A DNA stretch of 64,000 nt from Azospirillum rugosum (GCF_017876155.1 NZ_JAGINP010000001.1:124001-188000), one strand, 5' to 3'; positions 43,157-53,188 are shown, numbered from the stretch's first letter. The notes: generated by a model not told the origin, from the sequence alone. Program-made: numbers and translations.

Positions 43157-43902
43157 GCGGCCGGCCGCGCCAGGAAGGAGCGGCGGTGCGGCGTCGGCCC
43201 GACGTTGCGCGGCAGCGCTGCCGCGTGAAGACCGGCTTCGGCCAGCAGGTCGCCCATCTCCTCCGGCGTGTAGGCGGAAAAGCCGGCCTCGCGGCGGACG
43301 CGGCGGTAGTCGGACAGGGCCAGCCGACCGATCCCGAACAGCGCCGCCATGAGGAAGCCGTTCCGGTGGGCCATGGCGAGCTGGCTGGCGACGTCGCGCA
43401 GCATCGGCGTGCGCGGGTCGACCACGTCGGCAATCAGGATCCGGCCGTTGGCGCTCAGCAGGCCGCGCCAGCGGCGCAGGACATCGCCGGCCTCCGCCCG
43501 CGGGATGTACTGGAGGACCGACACGGCCAGGACGAGGTCGATGCCGCCCGCGGGCAGGGCCGCCAGGTCGGCATCCGTCAGCACCTTGATCCGCGGATGG
43601 TCCGGAAAGCGGGCCAGGAGGCGGTCGCGTACCGCCGGGGCGGCGTCGTACAGGTACAGCGTTCCGCAGCGCTCCGCCATCGCCTCCGCTGCCAAAGCGT
43701 CACCGCAGCCGAAGTCGAGCACCGTTCCGCCGGGCGGCAGGTAGGCGTCGAGGTCGCGCTGCAAGCAGGCGAAGTGCGCTTCCAAATTGCGGCGGTTGGC
43801 GTAGATGGCGTTCGGCCGGTTCCAGAAATCGACCCAGTCCGGCGTGCTCTGACGATCCGTGGTGGGACGGCCGTGCGGCGTTCCCACGTCATGAAATCCC
43901 AT
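43120..43902 (-). CDS. Class I SAM-dependent methyltransferase
   Basis: A 260-residue protein with a Rossmann methyltransferase fold. Motif I is TVLDFGCGDALAAEAMA, motif II region LYLYDAAPAVRDRLL, and the post-II strand GIDLVLAVSVLQYIPRAEAGDVLRRWRGLLSANGRILIADVVDP. A small-molecule or lipid/sugar substrate is likely but unknown. Last gene of the minus-strand set after the glycosyltransferase (179 bases) and deacetylase. The C-terminal tail (ARPAAQAAEEPAPNVQ) overlaps gtrA. Confidence 0.88.
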   Translation of the reverse strand: MGFHDVGTPHGRPTTDRQSTPDWVDFWNRPNAIYANRRNLEAHFACLQRDLDAYLPPGGTVLDFGCGDALAAEAMAERCGTLYLYDAAPAVRDRLLARFPDHPRIKVLTDADLAALPAGGIDLVLAVSVLQYIPRAEAGDVLRRWRGLLSANGRILIADVVDPRTPMLRDVASQLAMAHRNGFLMAALFGIGRLALSDYRRVRREAGFSAYTPEEMGDLLAEAGLHAAALPRNVGPTPHRRSFLARPAAQAAEEPAPNVQ

Positions 43903-44081
43903 GCGTCTCCCTTTCGCATGAACCCTGTCGGTTGCGCGGGAACGGTCGTTGTTGGGCTCCGTAACGATGGAGATGCCGCCCCTTGCCGCAACAATGCTTG
44001 GACGAAGCGTACGGATGGCACACCGAAGGCGTCAAGTCGCCATGGGCGGCCTATAACCTTCGGATGCCGAAAAAAACGCCG

Positions 44082-45791
44082 CTACTCTTCGACGCGGCGA
44101 CGGTCCTTGACGATGGACAGGGGCACGCCGTCCACCCCGATCTCGATGATCGGGCGGCCGTCGAGGAGCGACGGGCAGCGGCGGCTTTGCGTGAAGGCCA
44201 GGAAGAAGTCGGCGCGGCGCCAATCCGGCTCGACGCCGTTGACCAGCCTCAGCCAGGGCGGCAGGTCGTAGCGGACCGCCAGTGGGTTGCCGCAGACCGT
44301 CAGGGTGTAGGTGCGCGGCGGCGATTGCCCGTCATTCTCCCGCTCCACGAAGGCGATCAGTTCCTTCGTCGCCTCGTGCAGGGAGTTGCCCCAGTAGTCC
44401 AGTTCGAACTGGCCGTCGGCGCCCTTCATGCCGCCGACGAACTGGTTGTAGTAGACATACTGGTTCGGGTGCAGCGTGCCGAGCGACCAGGCCTGCACGG
44501 TGGCGGTCGCGGCCAGCGCCAGGGCGACGGCGCGCCCGGCCAGCTCGCCGCGGGATTCGGCAAAGCTCCAGACGCGCTCGAAGGCGAGTGCCGCGAGCAC
44601 GACCAGCGGCGGCACCACGAACAGGAAATGGCGGATACCGTTGTAGACGGTCGGCCGGGTCACCATGACCATGGCGATCGGCAGGAAGGCGGCCAGCGCG
44701 ATGATGGCATGGCGCACCGCCGGGTCCCAGCCGGCGCCAGGGCCGCCGCCCCGGCGCAGCGTCCGCCACGCCCAGTGGGCGCCGGACAGCACCGCCAGCG
44801 CCGTGCCGACCACCACCGTCTCCGGCAGTTTGATCAGCAGGTAGACCGGCAGGTACAGGCACGGGGCGTTGACGGCCGGCACCATCTCCCCAAGGAAGAG
44901 CGTTTGAAGGGAGAACTGGAGGTGCTGGAAGCTGGAGAAGGTGAACAGCGCCCGGAAGGGGTTCAGCGGCTCGAACACGCCCCACGGCCAGAAGACCGCC
45001 ATCAGCCCGTAGGCGACCGGCAGGGCGGGGAGGGAACGGACGGCGATCGTGCCGGCGTCCGCCAGCGCCGCTCGCCAGCCCGCGCGCCGCATCGCCATGA
45101 CCAGGTAAAGACCGGCCGCCGCCGCGAGATAGACCCCGGCGAGGATCGCCGCGACCCGGATGCCGAGCGCCAGCCCGAGCGCCAGCCCGAACTTCAGCAC
45201 CGCCGAGGTGCGCGGCCGCGGGAATTGCAGGGCCATGCGCGTCGCGAAATAGACGGTCCACACCATGGCGGCGGCAAAGGGCACGTCCTTGGTGTTGTTG
45301 AACATCGCCCCGTAATAGACGCCCGACAGCGCCAGCATCACGGCGGCCAGGAACCCCGCCCGCGCGCCGCCGAGCAGCCGACCGAGCCGCCAGGTCCCGG
45401 CGATGCCGATCACCCCGACGATGGCGCACAGGAGGTGCCGGGTCTCGTACTCCTCGAAGGGCGAGACGGGGACGAGCAGGGCGACCACGAGGTCGAACAA
45501 CCCGCCGTAGAGGTACAGATCCTTGAAATGGAAGGCCGACCAGTCCTGGAAGCCGCTGGTGTAGAAGAGCAGCAGCTTCTGGCCGTAGATGTGCTGCACC
45601 TCCTCGTCGGTGCTGATCCCGTAGTCGCGGAAGGTCAGCGCCGCGATGACGGCGAGGCAGAAGAGAAGCGTCCGGGCGAGCTGGTCCCAGACCGGCTTCC
45701 CCTGGACCTTTGCCTGCGCGGCCGCCCGCTCCACCGTGCCGAGGGCGGCGGCGAGGGGGTACCGCTGGTCGTACGTTGGATGCTGAGTCAT
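44082..45791 (-). CDS. GT-C membrane glycosyltransferase (ArnT/PMT_2-like)
   Basis: A 569-residue multispan protein with about ten hydrophobic helices. After the first helix, the periplasmic loop holds RDYGISTDEEVQHIYGQ, the acidic motif typical of GT-C enzymes that use polyprenyl-phosphate sugars. AMFNNTKDVPFAAAMVW is typical of the PMT_2/GT39 group. The C-terminal 100 residues are soluble and probably periplasmic. The acceptor is unknown. The ATG at 45791 was chosen; GTG 45836 would add 15 residues. It is flanked by a methyltransferase and a sugar deacetylase, pointing to envelope glycan modification. Confidence 0.83.
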   Translation of the reverse strand: MTQHPTYDQRYPLAAALGTVERAAAQAKVQGKPVWDQLARTLLFCLAVIAALTFRDYGISTDEEVQHIYGQKLLLFYTSGFQDWSAFHFKDLYLYGGLFDLVVALLVPVSPFEEYETRHLLCAIVGVIGIAGTWRLGRLLGGARAGFLAAVMLALSGVYYGAMFNNTKDVPFAAAMVWTVYFATRMALQFPRPRTSAVLKFGLALGLALGIRVAAILAGVYLAAAAGLYLVMAMRRAGWRAALADAGTIAVRSLPALPVAYGLMAVFWPWGVFEPLNPFRALFTFSSFQHLQFSLQTLFLGEMVPAVNAPCLYLPVYLLIKLPETVVVGTALAVLSGAHWAWRTLRRGGGPGAGWDPAVRHAIIALAAFLPIAMVMVTRPTVYNGIRHFLFVVPPLVVLAALAFERVWSFAESRGELAGRAVALALAATATVQAWSLGTLHPNQYVYYNQFVGGMKGADGQFELDYWGNSLHEATKELIAFVERENDGQSPPRTYTLTVCGNPLAVRYDLPPWLRLVNGVEPDWRRADFFLAFTQSRRCPSLLDGRPIIEIGVDGVPLSIVKDRRRVEE

Positions 45792-45947
45792 GCGTCGGTA
45801 AAATCCAGCAGCCGCCCCGCCACGCAGAGGTGACACCCACCGGATCTCTTCAATCGACGGGGCGCCGCCTGTGACAAATCCTAGGTATAGAATTGTCCGC
45901 GCCGGGTCAAAGGCTACCGCACTGCACGGTGTGTTTGTTGCGCTGCG

Positions 45948-46805
45948 TCAAGCGGTTGCGAGGTCGGCGAAGCGCGCAAGCCGGATGTTGCGGCTTTTCA
46001 GGAGGGCCGCGAATTCGGGTCCCTTCAGGTAGTCGTGTTCGACTTTCCGCTGGTCCACCAGCGGGTCGGCGCGGCGCAAGGCCGCATCCGGGATGCCAGG
46101 GTGGACCATGACCAGCGTGCGCCGGCGCGGCCGGTCGAGGAACCGCTCCATCAGCGTTCCGAAGGGAACCCGGCCGGAGAAGTCGTAGACTCCGCGGAAG
46201 CTGTCGTTGGCTGGGATTCCGCGGGCGCGGGCAATCCGCGCCAAGCCGCCGCCGAGGCCGCCGATCAGCAGCGTCTTGGGCACGGCGACGCCCCGGCGCA
46301 GGATGTCGGCCGACGGTTCCCCGCACAGGCGGACGTAGGCGCCGGGCATGGCGGCCAGCGCGTCGGCCACGGCGTCCCGGACGGTGGGCAGCTGGTGGAC
46401 GTGCTGGTGGCCGTCGATGTAGGCCGGCGGCCCGCCCCAGGCGGCGGTGAAGGCGGCGATCTGCCGGGCCAACTCGTCCCGGATCTCCGCGGTGTCGAGG
46501 CCGCCGGTGTAGGCCAGACGCATCAGGCGGCCGAGCGGCGGCAGCGTGCCCTCCGGCGCCAGCTTCGGCATGGGCCCGAGCGGCGGCTGGTCGGTCAGCG
46601 TGAAATGCAGCCCCACGTCGGCCTTATCGGACAGCGCCTTCAGCGGCGCCGCGCCCTCGGCCCAATGGGGGCACAGGGACATGACCGACGTGGCGGTCAG
46701 CCGTCCCGCGGCGATCAGGTCGCGGATGGCCTCGTTCACGCCCGGCGACAGGCCGTAATCGTCGGCGCAGAGAAGGACGGGGTGGAGGGCTTTGTCTGAC
46801 GTCAT
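45948..46805 (-). CDS. YdjC/ChbG/HpnK-family carbohydrate deacetylase
   Basis: A 285-residue deacetylase. Metal-binding residues are in [16 protein letters not shown] (Asp-Asp), VGLHFTLTD (His) and [12 protein letters not shown] (His-x-x-His). Family members remove N-acetyl groups from sugars such as diacetylchitobiose; HpnK members are linked to hopanoid loci. No hopanoid gene is nearby here. First gene of the minus-strand set with the glycosyltransferase (157 bases downstream) and methyltransferase. It is divergent from hutI. Confidence 0.88.
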   Translation of the reverse strand: MTSDKALHPVLLCADDYGLSPGVNEAIRDLIAAGRLTATSVMSLCPHWAEGAAPLKALSDKADVGLHFTLTDQPPLGPMPKLAPEGTLPPLGRLMRLAYTGGLDTAEIRDELARQIAAFTAAWGGPPAYIDGHQHVHQLPTVRDAVADALAAMPGAYVRLCGEPSADILRRGVAVPKTLLIGGLGGGLARIARARGIPANDSFRGVYDFSGRVPFGTLMERFLDRPRRRTLVMVHPGIPDAALRRADPLVDQRKVEHDYLKGPEFAALLKSRNIRLARFADLATA

Positions 46806-46877
46806 GGGACGGTGCGGGCGGTTCGGGGTTTCGATAGACTGGCGCATGGCCGCGTTTTGGTGGCCGGGGAGGGGACA

Positions 46878-48113
46878 ATGGACTGGGACAGCCTGTGGTT
46901 CAACGGGCATGCGGCGACCATGGCGACGGCGGCGGGTCCGGCGGGCGTCGTCCGGGACGCCGCGGTGGCGGTGAAGGACGGCCGGATCGCCTGGATCGGC
47001 CCGCGCGCGGAGCTTCCGCCGGGGCGGGCCGCCGAGGAACACGACCTGGGCGGGCGCTGGGTCACCCCCGGCCTGATCGACGCCCACACGCATCTGGTCT
47101 TCGGCGGGAACCGGGCGCGCGAGTTCGAGATGCGGCTGGAGGGGGCCTCCTACGAGGAGATCGCCCGCGCCGGCGGCGGCATCGTGTCCACCGTCGCGGC
47201 GACGCGCGCGGCGAGCGAGGACGCCCTGGTGGCGAGCGCCGCCGTGCGGCTGGAACGCTTGCTGGCCGAAGGCGTGACGGTGATGGAGATCAAGTCCGGC
47301 TATGGCCTGGACCTTCCGACGGAGCGGGCGATGCTGCGCGCCGCGCGGGCGCTGGGGGAACGCTACCCGGTGACGGTGCGGACGACGTGCCTCGCCGCCC
47401 ACGCGCTTCCGCCGGACTATGCCGGGCGGCCGGACGACTACATCGGGCTGGTCTGCGACACGATCCTTCCGGCGCTCGCCGAGGAAGGGCTGGTGGATGC
47501 GGTGGACGCCTTCTGCGAGCGGATCGCCTTTTCCCCGGAGCAGACCGCGCGCGTCTTCGACACGGCCCGGCGTCTCGGGCTGCCGGTGAAGCTGCACGCC
47601 GACCAGTTGTCGGACGGCGGCGCTGACGGGGGCGGGGCGGCGCTCGCCGCGCGCTACGGCGCGCTGTCCGCCGACCATGTGGAGCACACGGGCGAGGAGG
47701 CGGTGCGCGCCATGGCCGCCGCGGGCACGGTGGCGATGCTGCTTCCCGGTGCCTTCTACATGCTGCGCGAGACCAAGCTGCCGCCCATCGACCTGTTCCG
47801 GCGGCACGGCGTGCCCATGGCGGTGTCCACCGACTGCAATCCCGGCACCTCGCCGGCGGTGTCGCTCCTGCTCATGCTGAACATGGCCTGCACGCTGTTC
47901 CGCCTGACCCCGCAGGAGGCGCTGGCCGGCGTGACGCGGAACGCGGCCAAGGCCCTGGGCATGGGCGCGACGCACGGGACGCTGGAGGCCGGCAAAGCCG
48001 CCGACCTCGCCGTGTGGGACATCGGCGACCCGGCGGAGCTGTGCTACTGGCTGGGCGCCAACCCCTGCGCGGCGGTGGTCAGGGACGGTCGGTTGGTGCG
48101 CGGCGGGGTGTGA
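46878..48113 (+). CDS. hutI: Imidazolonepropionase
   Basis: A 411-residue amidohydrolase of histidine breakdown, converting imidazolone-5-propionate to N-formimino-L-glutamate. Metal-site motifs are [41 protein letters not shown] and [18 protein letters not shown]-like [18 protein letters not shown] and KSGYGLDL are diagnostic of HutI. The ATG at 46878 follows GGGAGGGGACA. The hutU gene is downstream on the same strand, but a VapBC pair sits between them. hutH and the later steps are not in the window. Confidence 0.95.
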   Translation: MDWDSLWFNGHAATMATAAGPAGVVRDAAVAVKDGRIAWIGPRAELPPGRAAEEHDLGGRWVTPGLIDAHTHLVFGGNRAREFEMRLEGASYEEIARAGGGIVSTVAATRAASEDALVASAAVRLERLLAEGVTVMEIKSGYGLDLPTERAMLRAARALGERYPVTVRTTCLAAHALPPDYAGRPDDYIGLVCDTILPALAEEGLVDAVDAFCERIAFSPEQTARVFDTARRLGLPVKLHADQLSDGGADGGGAALAARYGALSADHVEHTGEEAVRAMAAAGTVAMLLPGAFYMLRETKLPPIDLFRRHGVPMAVSTDCNPGTSPAVSLLLMLNMACTLFRLTPQEALAGVTRNAAKALGMGATHGTLEAGKAADLAVWDIGDPAELCYWLGANPCAAVVRDGRLVRGGV

Positions 48114-48161
48114 TGACGGCCTGATGGGGATGGTGTAGTTTGTCGGCGACTGGAGGGTGCG

Positions 48162-48410
48162 ATGGGCAAGATCGTTCTGGAGAACGTGGAAGAGGACACG
48201 CTGGATCGATTGCGGGCGCTGGCGTCCAGCACCGGGCGCACGCCCGAGGAGGAGGCGAAGCGGATGATCGCCGGGGCGCTGGGGGCGCCTCCCGTGGATA
48301 TGGCGCGCAGAAGGGAATTGCTCGAACAAATGCGGCGAACCGCTGAACTGACTCCAACCAACTTTGATGTCGACCTGACGCAGCTCATCCGCGAGGACCG
48401 CGACCGGTGA
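48162..48410 (+). CDS. FitA-like ribbon-helix-helix antitoxin (VapB)
   Basis: An 82-residue protein. Residues 1-40 (MGKIVLENVEEDTLDRLRALASSTGRTPEEEAKRMI) form the ribbon-helix-helix fold of FitA/VapB antitoxins, which bind operator DNA. The C-terminal tail wraps and inhibits the toxin. Its stop overlaps the toxin GTG start by 4 bases (GTGA). Codon usage from about 48290 on is visibly less GC-rich at third positions than in hutI or hutU. It interrupts the hutI-hutU neighbourhood. Confidence 0.85.
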   Translation: MGKIVLENVEEDTLDRLRALASSTGRTPEEEAKRMIAGALGAPPVDMARRRELLEQMRRTAELTPTNFDVDLTQLIREDRDR

Positions 48411-48829
48411 CCGTCGTCGACGCGAGCGTGGCCATTCGCTGGTCGATCAAGGACAGTTTTACGCCAGCGGCGCAGGCGATTATTGAAAGCGGCCAACCGA
48501 TTGTCGCTCCGGACCTTGTGATACCGGAAGTCGCGAACGCTTTATGGAAGATGCGCCGCGCTGGCGCTATCGGCGCCGAGCAGGCGGATCAGGCGCTGGA
48601 GGAAATTCCGCGTGGGTTCAGCCGCTTGGTCGGGACGACCTCGCTGATGCGCCGTGCTTATTCCATTGCCGAGTCGCTCGATCACCCGGTCTACGACTGC
48701 TTTTATTTGGCGTTGTCGGAAAATCTTGGGGTTCCGCTCATCACGCTCGACAAGCGGCTACACGCACGCACACGAAGCACGCGCTGGGCAGGGTTCACGG
48801 TCCTGCTCGGAAGTGAAAACAACCCATAA
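48407..48829 (+). CDS. PIN-domain toxin (VapC family)
   Basis: A 140-residue PIN-domain RNase. Acidic active-site residues are in TVVDASVAIRW (Asp), DLVIPEVANALWKM (Glu) and DHPVYDCFYLALSE (Asp), and PLITLDKRLHARTR is the fourth conserved site. VapC toxins cut tRNA or rRNA. The GTG start at 48407 is coupled to the antitoxin. Third positions are notably AT-richer than neighbours (for example GATTATTGAAAGCGG), which suggests it arrived by transfer. Confidence 0.87.
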   Translation: MTVVDASVAIRWSIKDSFTPAAQAIIESGQPIVAPDLVIPEVANALWKMRRAGAIGAEQADQALEEIPRGFSRLVGTTSLMRRAYSIAESLDHPVYDCFYLALSENLGVPLITLDKRLHARTRSTRWAGFTVLLGSENNP

Positions 48830-48874
48830 TAAGAATCTCTGCTCAACAATAAAATCCAACGAGGGAAGAGCATC

Positions 48875-50560
48875 ATGTCCGATACCCCGTCCGCCAACCG
48901 TCGCGTGATCCGCGCGCCGCGCGGGACCGAACTGTCCGCCAAGAGCTGGCTGACCGAAGCGCCGTTGCGCATGCTGATGAACAACCTCGACCCCGACGTG
49001 GCGGAGAATCCCGACGAGCTGGTGGTCTACGGCGGCATCGGGCGCGCCGCGCGCAACTGGGACTGCTTCGACGCCATCGTCGCCGCGCTGAAGACGCTGG
49101 AGGAGGACCAGACCCTGCTGGTCCAGTCGGGCAAGCCGGTCGGCGTCTTCCGCACCCACGCCGACGCGCCGCGGGTCCTGATCGCCAACTCCAACCTCGT
49201 GCCGGCCTGGGCGACCTGGGACCATTTCCGGGAACTGGATGCCAAGGGCCTGATGATGTACGGCCAGATGACCGCCGGGTCCTGGATCTACATCGGCAGC
49301 CAGGGAATCGTGCAGGGCACCTACGAGACCTTCGCGGAGGTCGGGCGGCGCCACTACGGCGGCGACCTGAAGGGGCGCTGGATCCTGACCGGCGGCCTGG
49401 GCGGCATGGGCGGGGCGCAGCCGCTGGCGGCGACCATGGCCGGCGCCTCCATGCTGGCCGTGGAATGCTCCGCCCGCAGCATCGAGCGGCGGCTGGAGAC
49501 GAAGTACCTGGACCGCTCCGCCACCACGCTCGACGAGGCGATGGCCCTGATCTGGGAGGCGCAGGCGAAGGGCACCCCGGTGTCGGTCGGCCTTCTCGGC
49601 AACGCGGCGGAGGTGTTTCCGGAGCTGGTGCGCCGCGCCAAGGCCGACCCGCGCTTCCGGCCGGACGCGGTCACCGACCAGACCAGCGCGCACGACCCGC
49701 TGAACGGCTATCTGCCCGCCGGCTGGACGCTGGAGGAGGCGGAAACCCGCCGGCGCAGCGATCCGGGCGCGGTGGTCGCCGCGGCCAAGCAGTCCATGGC
49801 CGCCCATGTGCGGGCGATGCTGGACTTCCACGCCATGGGCGTGCCGACGCTCGACTACGGCAACAACATCCGGCAGATGGCCAAGGACGAGGGGGTGGCG
49901 GACGCCTTCGCCTTCCCGGGCTTCGTGCCGGCCTACATCCGGCCGCTGTTCTGCCGCGGCATCGGCCCCTTCCGCTGGGCCGCCCTGTCCGGCGATCCGG
50001 AGGACATCTACCGCACCGACGCCAAGGTGAAGGAGCTGATCCCCGACAACCCGCACCTGCACAACTGGCTCGACATGGCGCGGGAGCGGATCCGGTTCCA
50101 GGGGCTGCCGGCGCGCATCTGCTGGGTGGGGCTGGGCGACCGCGCGCGTCTCGGCCTCGCCTTCAACGAGATGGTGGCGAAGGGAGAGCTGAAGGCGCCC
50201 ATCGTCATCGGCCGCGACCATCTGGACAGCGGCTCCGTCGCCAGCCCGAACCGCGAGACGGAGGGGATGATCGACGGCTCCGACGCGGTGTCCGACTGGC
50301 CGCTGCTGAACGCCCTGCTGAACTGCGCGTCGGGCGCCACCTGGGTGTCGCTGCACCATGGCGGCGGCGTTGGCATGGGCTACAGCCAGCACGCGGGCAT
50401 GGTCATCGTCGCCGACGGTACGCCGGCCGCGGCCAAGCGGCTGGAGCGGGTGCTGACCAACGATCCGGGCACCGGCGTCATGCGCCACGCCGACGCGGGC
50501 TACGACATCGCCAAGGACTGCGCCCGCGAGCAGGGACTCACGCTGCCGATGATCGGGTGA
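48875..50560 (+). CDS. hutU: Urocanate hydratase
   Basis: A 561-residue NAD-dependent enzyme turning urocanate into imidazolone-5-propionate, the substrate of HutI. Signatures are [49 protein letters not shown] (NAD-binding), [14 protein letters not shown] and the [15 protein letters not shown] [19 protein letters not shown]. Length is full. The ATG at 48875 follows GAGGGAAGAG. The 45-base upstream stretch after vapC is AT-rich and might carry its own promoter. Its 3' end overlaps the convergent exporter gene by 23 bases. Confidence 0.96.
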   Translation: MSDTPSANRRVIRAPRGTELSAKSWLTEAPLRMLMNNLDPDVAENPDELVVYGGIGRAARNWDCFDAIVAALKTLEEDQTLLVQSGKPVGVFRTHADAPRVLIANSNLVPAWATWDHFRELDAKGLMMYGQMTAGSWIYIGSQGIVQGTYETFAEVGRRHYGGDLKGRWILTGGLGGMGGAQPLAATMAGASMLAVECSARSIERRLETKYLDRSATTLDEAMALIWEAQAKGTPVSVGLLGNAAEVFPELVRRAKADPRFRPDAVTDQTSAHDPLNGYLPAGWTLEEAETRRRSDPGAVVAAAKQSMAAHVRAMLDFHAMGVPTLDYGNNIRQMAKDEGVADAFAFPGFVPAYIRPLFCRGIGPFRWAALSGDPEDIYRTDAKVKELIPDNPHLHNWLDMARERIRFQGLPARICWVGLGDRARLGLAFNEMVAKGELKAPIVIGRDHLDSGSVASPNRETEGMIDGSDAVSDWPLLNALLNCASGATWVSLHHGGGVGMGYSQHAGMVIVADGTPAAAKRLERVLTNDPGTGVMRHADAGYDIAKDCAREQGLTLPMIG

Positions 50561-51482
50561 TTGGTGCCAAGACCCTGCCGCTGCGCGGCGGCAGGGTCGC
50601 CAGGAGCAGGCCCGGCAGGACCAGCGCCACGCCGGCGAGGTGGAAGAGGTGCAACTCCTCGCCGAGCAGCGCCCAGGCGGCCAGGGCCGTCCACAGCGGC
50701 ATGACGTAGAGCGACGTGCCGCCCCGCGACGGGCCCATCAGCAGGATGGTCTTCTGGTAGGTGATGAAGGCCAGGACCGACGCGAACAGCGCCAACCCGG
50801 CGATGCGAGCCACCGTGTCCAGGGTCATCGGCGCGGGGTGCAGGGCCACCGTCTCCCACAGGCAGAAGGGGGCCAGCGCGACGACGCCCGCGAAGGCGTT
50901 GGCCGCGAAACCGGTCACCACGGGCAGCGAGCTTTTCGACTGGCGGGCCAGCACGGTGTAGACGGCCCAGGCGGTGGAGACGCCGACCATCATCAGGTCG
51001 CCGATGTTGAAGGAGAGATGCAGCAGCACCGCCGGGTCGCCGCGCGTCAGGATGACGAGCACCCCGGCCATGGCGAGCAGGATCCCGCCGGTCTGGCGCA
51101 GCGTCACGGCCTCGCCCAGCCACAGGGCGGTGATCAGCAGGATCATGACCGGGCTGGTCGCGTAGATCAGCCCGGCGTTGGTCGCGCTGGTGAATTCCAG
51201 GGCCACATAGAGGCCGGCGCCGCAGATGACCTGCCCGAGCACGCCCATGACCAGCAGCCGCTTCCAGGAGGCGGCCAGAGCGTGCCGGTGGAGCAGGAGG
51301 CCCCGCGCCGCGAAGGGCAGGATGATCAGGAAGGCGATCACCCAGCGCCAGAAGGCCAGCCCGGCCGGCGGCACGACGTGGGCCGCGGCCCGCCCGAACA
51401 CGATGTTCGACGCGAAGAAGGCCGAGCTTAGGAGATAGAAGCTGTAGGCCGCGAACGCGGTGTTGGGCGAAGCCTTGGGCAT
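50538..51482 (-). CDS. EamA/DMT-family transporter
   Basis: A 314-residue inner-membrane protein with ten helices in two EamA repeats. Landmarks are [29 protein letters not shown] in the first helix pair, [31 protein letters not shown], and in the second repeat [36 protein letters not shown]. EamA proteins usually export amino acids, purines or other metabolites. The ATG at 51482 was chosen since the upstream ATG at 51515 has no room for a binding site and overlaps the next gene. Probably cotranscribed after the XRE regulator. Confidence 0.88.
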   Translation of the reverse strand: MPKASPNTAFAAYSFYLLSSAFFASNIVFGRAAAHVVPPAGLAFWRWVIAFLIILPFAARGLLLHRHALAASWKRLLVMGVLGQVICGAGLYVALEFTSATNAGLIYATSPVMILLITALWLGEAVTLRQTGGILLAMAGVLVILTRGDPAVLLHLSFNIGDLMMVGVSTAWAVYTVLARQSKSSLPVVTGFAANAFAGVVALAPFCLWETVALHPAPMTLDTVARIAGLALFASVLAFITYQKTILLMGPSRGGTSLYVMPLWTALAAWALLGEELHLFHLAGVALVLPGLLLATLPPRSGRVLAPITRSSAA

Positions 51483-51504
51483 AAGGGGCCTGTTGAGGTG
51501 GCGG

Positions 51505-52311
51505 TCAAAGGGCATCCTCGGCCGCCGTCGGCCCCAGGAGCATGACCAGCTTGTAGTCGCGGTTCCCCGCCGGGTTCAACGTCACTTGTTCGAAGACCAG
51601 CAATCCCTCCAGCGGATGGCTGAAGGACCGGACGCCGCCTTCGCGGTCCAGCACGCCGTGGTCGTCCCACATCCGGGCGAAGGCGGGGCTGGCGCCGCGA
51701 AGCTCCTGCACCAGGGCGCTGACGTCGGCGTCGTCGCTGCGCCGGGCGGTGTCGGCGCGGAACTCCGCCAGCAGGCGGCGGGCGCGGTTCTCCCAATCGC
51801 AGATGAACGCCCGCGCCGACGGATCCAGGAAGACGTAGCGCAGCTGGTTGCGTTCCGCCCCGCCCAGCCAGCCGGAGAAGAGCGTCTCCGCCGCCGCGTT
51901 CCAGGCGCGGGCGGTCCACAGCCGGTCGAGCAGATAGGCCGGCGCGGCGATGGCGTCCAGGGCGGCGAGCAGCGGAGCCGGCGGCCGTTCGCCCGCCGCG
52001 CCCCCGTCCGCCTTCGGGTCGCGCTTGCGGGCCAGCTCGAAGAGGTAGGCGCGCTCCGCAGGCGTCAGGTGCAGGCCCTCGGCGATGCGGGCGAGGGCCG
52101 TGGGGGAGACGGAGACGTCCCGCCCCTGTTCCAGCCAGGTGTACCAGGTCGGGCTGAGGCCGCAGAGATGCGCCACCTCCTCCCGCCGCAGGCCGGGCGT
52201 GCGGCGCCGGGCGGAGCCGCCATGGACGCCGGCCTCGGCCGGGGTCAGCCGCTCGCGGTGGGTGCGCAGGAAGGCGCCCAGCAGGCGCCGGTGTTCGGGG
52301 GAGGGGAGCAT
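51505..52311 (-). CDS. XRE-family regulator with MmyB-like ligand domain
   Basis: A 268-residue regulator. The N-terminal helix-turn-helix (about 1-75) has LLGAFLRTHRERLTPAEAG, RTPGLRREEVAHLCGLSPTWYTWLEQGRD and SPTALARIAEGLHL. The rest (about 95-265) is the MmyB-like domain with ALLAALDAIAAPAYLLDRLWTARAWNAAAETLF and FSHPLEGLLVFEQVTLNPAGNRDYKLVMLL, a PAS-like fold that binds fatty-acid-like ligands in known cases. The ATG at 52311 precedes the HTH. Two direct repeats (TACCAGGRTAA) lie in the gap to the divergent methyltransferase. The exporter downstream may be its second target. Confidence 0.87.
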   Translation of the reverse strand: MLPSPEHRRLLGAFLRTHRERLTPAEAGVHGGSARRRTPGLRREEVAHLCGLSPTWYTWLEQGRDVSVSPTALARIAEGLHLTPAERAYLFELARKRDPKADGGAAGERPPAPLLAALDAIAAPAYLLDRLWTARAWNAAAETLFSGWLGGAERNQLRYVFLDPSARAFICDWENRARRLLAEFRADTARRSDDADVSALVQELRGASPAFARMWDDHGVLDREGGVRSFSHPLEGLLVFEQVTLNPAGNRDYKLVMLLGPTAAEDAL

Positions 52312-52325
52312 GGTGGCAGGATTTA

Positions 52326-52359
52326 TACCAGGATAAGTGCCTGCCTTGTACCAGGGTAA
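52326..52359. promoter_or_regulatory. Direct repeats TACCAGGATAA / TACCAGGGTAA
   Basis: Two 11-base direct repeats, at 52326-52336 and 52349-52359, 23 bases apart (about two helix turns). They lie in the short gap between the divergent XRE regulator (start 52311) and the methyltransferase (start 52412). Such spacing suits cooperative binding of the regulator. Confidence 0.6.
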
Positions 52360-52411
52360 CGGGCGGCGGATGCTGCCCCGACAACGAACCCGCCCAAGAG
52401 GACGCCGGCCC

Positions 52412-53188
52412 ATGAGCAACGTCAATTCCAACACCCATCACAGTGTCGTCGCCGACCATTACGGCCCCCGCGCGGGCGATTACGTCACAAGCGCCGTGCA
52501 CGCGGCCGGCGCCGACCTGGACCAGATCGAGGCCCTGCTGCGCGGGCGGGCGGCCGCGCGAGTGCTGGATCTGGGCTGCGGCGGCGGGCACGTCAGCTAC
52601 CGCGCCGCCCCCCTTGTGGCGGAGGTGGTCGCCGTCGACGTGACGGCGGAGATGCTGGACAGCGTGGCGCGCACCGCGACGGAGCGTGGCCTGACCAACA
52701 TCCGGATCCGGCAGGCCGCGGCGGAGCGGCTGCCCTTTCCCGACGGGCATTTCGACGTGGTGCTCAGCCGCTTCAGCACCCACCATTGGCTGGACGCCGA
52801 GGCCGGGCTGCGGGAGGCGCGGCGGGTGCTCGCGGCCGACGGCATCGCCGTCTTCGCCGACGTCATCACGCCGGCCCATCCGCTGCTGGACACGCATTTC
52901 CAAACGGTCGAGTTGCTGCGCGACCCGTCGCACGTGCGCAACCTCAGCGTCGCGGAATGGACGGCGGCGCTGGCCCGCGCCGGCTTCGCGGTCACCGGCC
53001 TGACCACCCGCCGCCTGCGGATGGAGTTCGCCAGCTGGACCGCGCGGACGCGCACGCCGGAGGTCCACGCCCGGGCCATCCGCTCCCTCCAGGACATGGC
53101 GTCGGACGAGGTGCGCCGGCATTTCGCCATCGAGCCGGACGGCAGCTTCATGCTGGAGGCGACGGTCTTCGAAACCGTGCCGGTCTGA
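52412..53188 (+). CDS. UbiE/Methyltransf_11-type SAM methyltransferase
   Basis: A 258-residue methyltransferase. Motif I RVLDLGCGGGHVSYRAAPLV is followed by VVAVDVTAEMLDSV, LPFPDGHFDVVLSRFSTHHWLDAEAGLREARRVLAADGIAVFADVI and a C-terminal cap domain. The sequence matches the small-molecule methyltransferase group; substrate unknown. The ATG at 52412 follows AAGAGGACGCC. It is divergent from the XRE regulator, likely its control protein, as such pairs (MmyB-like regulator and nearby enzyme) are common in proteobacteria. Confidence 0.88.
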   Translation: MSNVNSNTHHSVVADHYGPRAGDYVTSAVHAAGADLDQIEALLRGRAAARVLDLGCGGGHVSYRAAPLVAEVVAVDVTAEMLDSVARTATERGLTNIRIRQAAAERLPFPDGHFDVVLSRFSTHHWLDAEAGLREARRVLAADGIAVFADVITPAHPLLDTHFQTVELLRDPSHVRNLSVAEWTAALARAGFAVTGLTTRRLRMEFASWTARTRTPEVHARAIRSLQDMASDEVRRHFAIEPDGSFMLEATVFETVPV

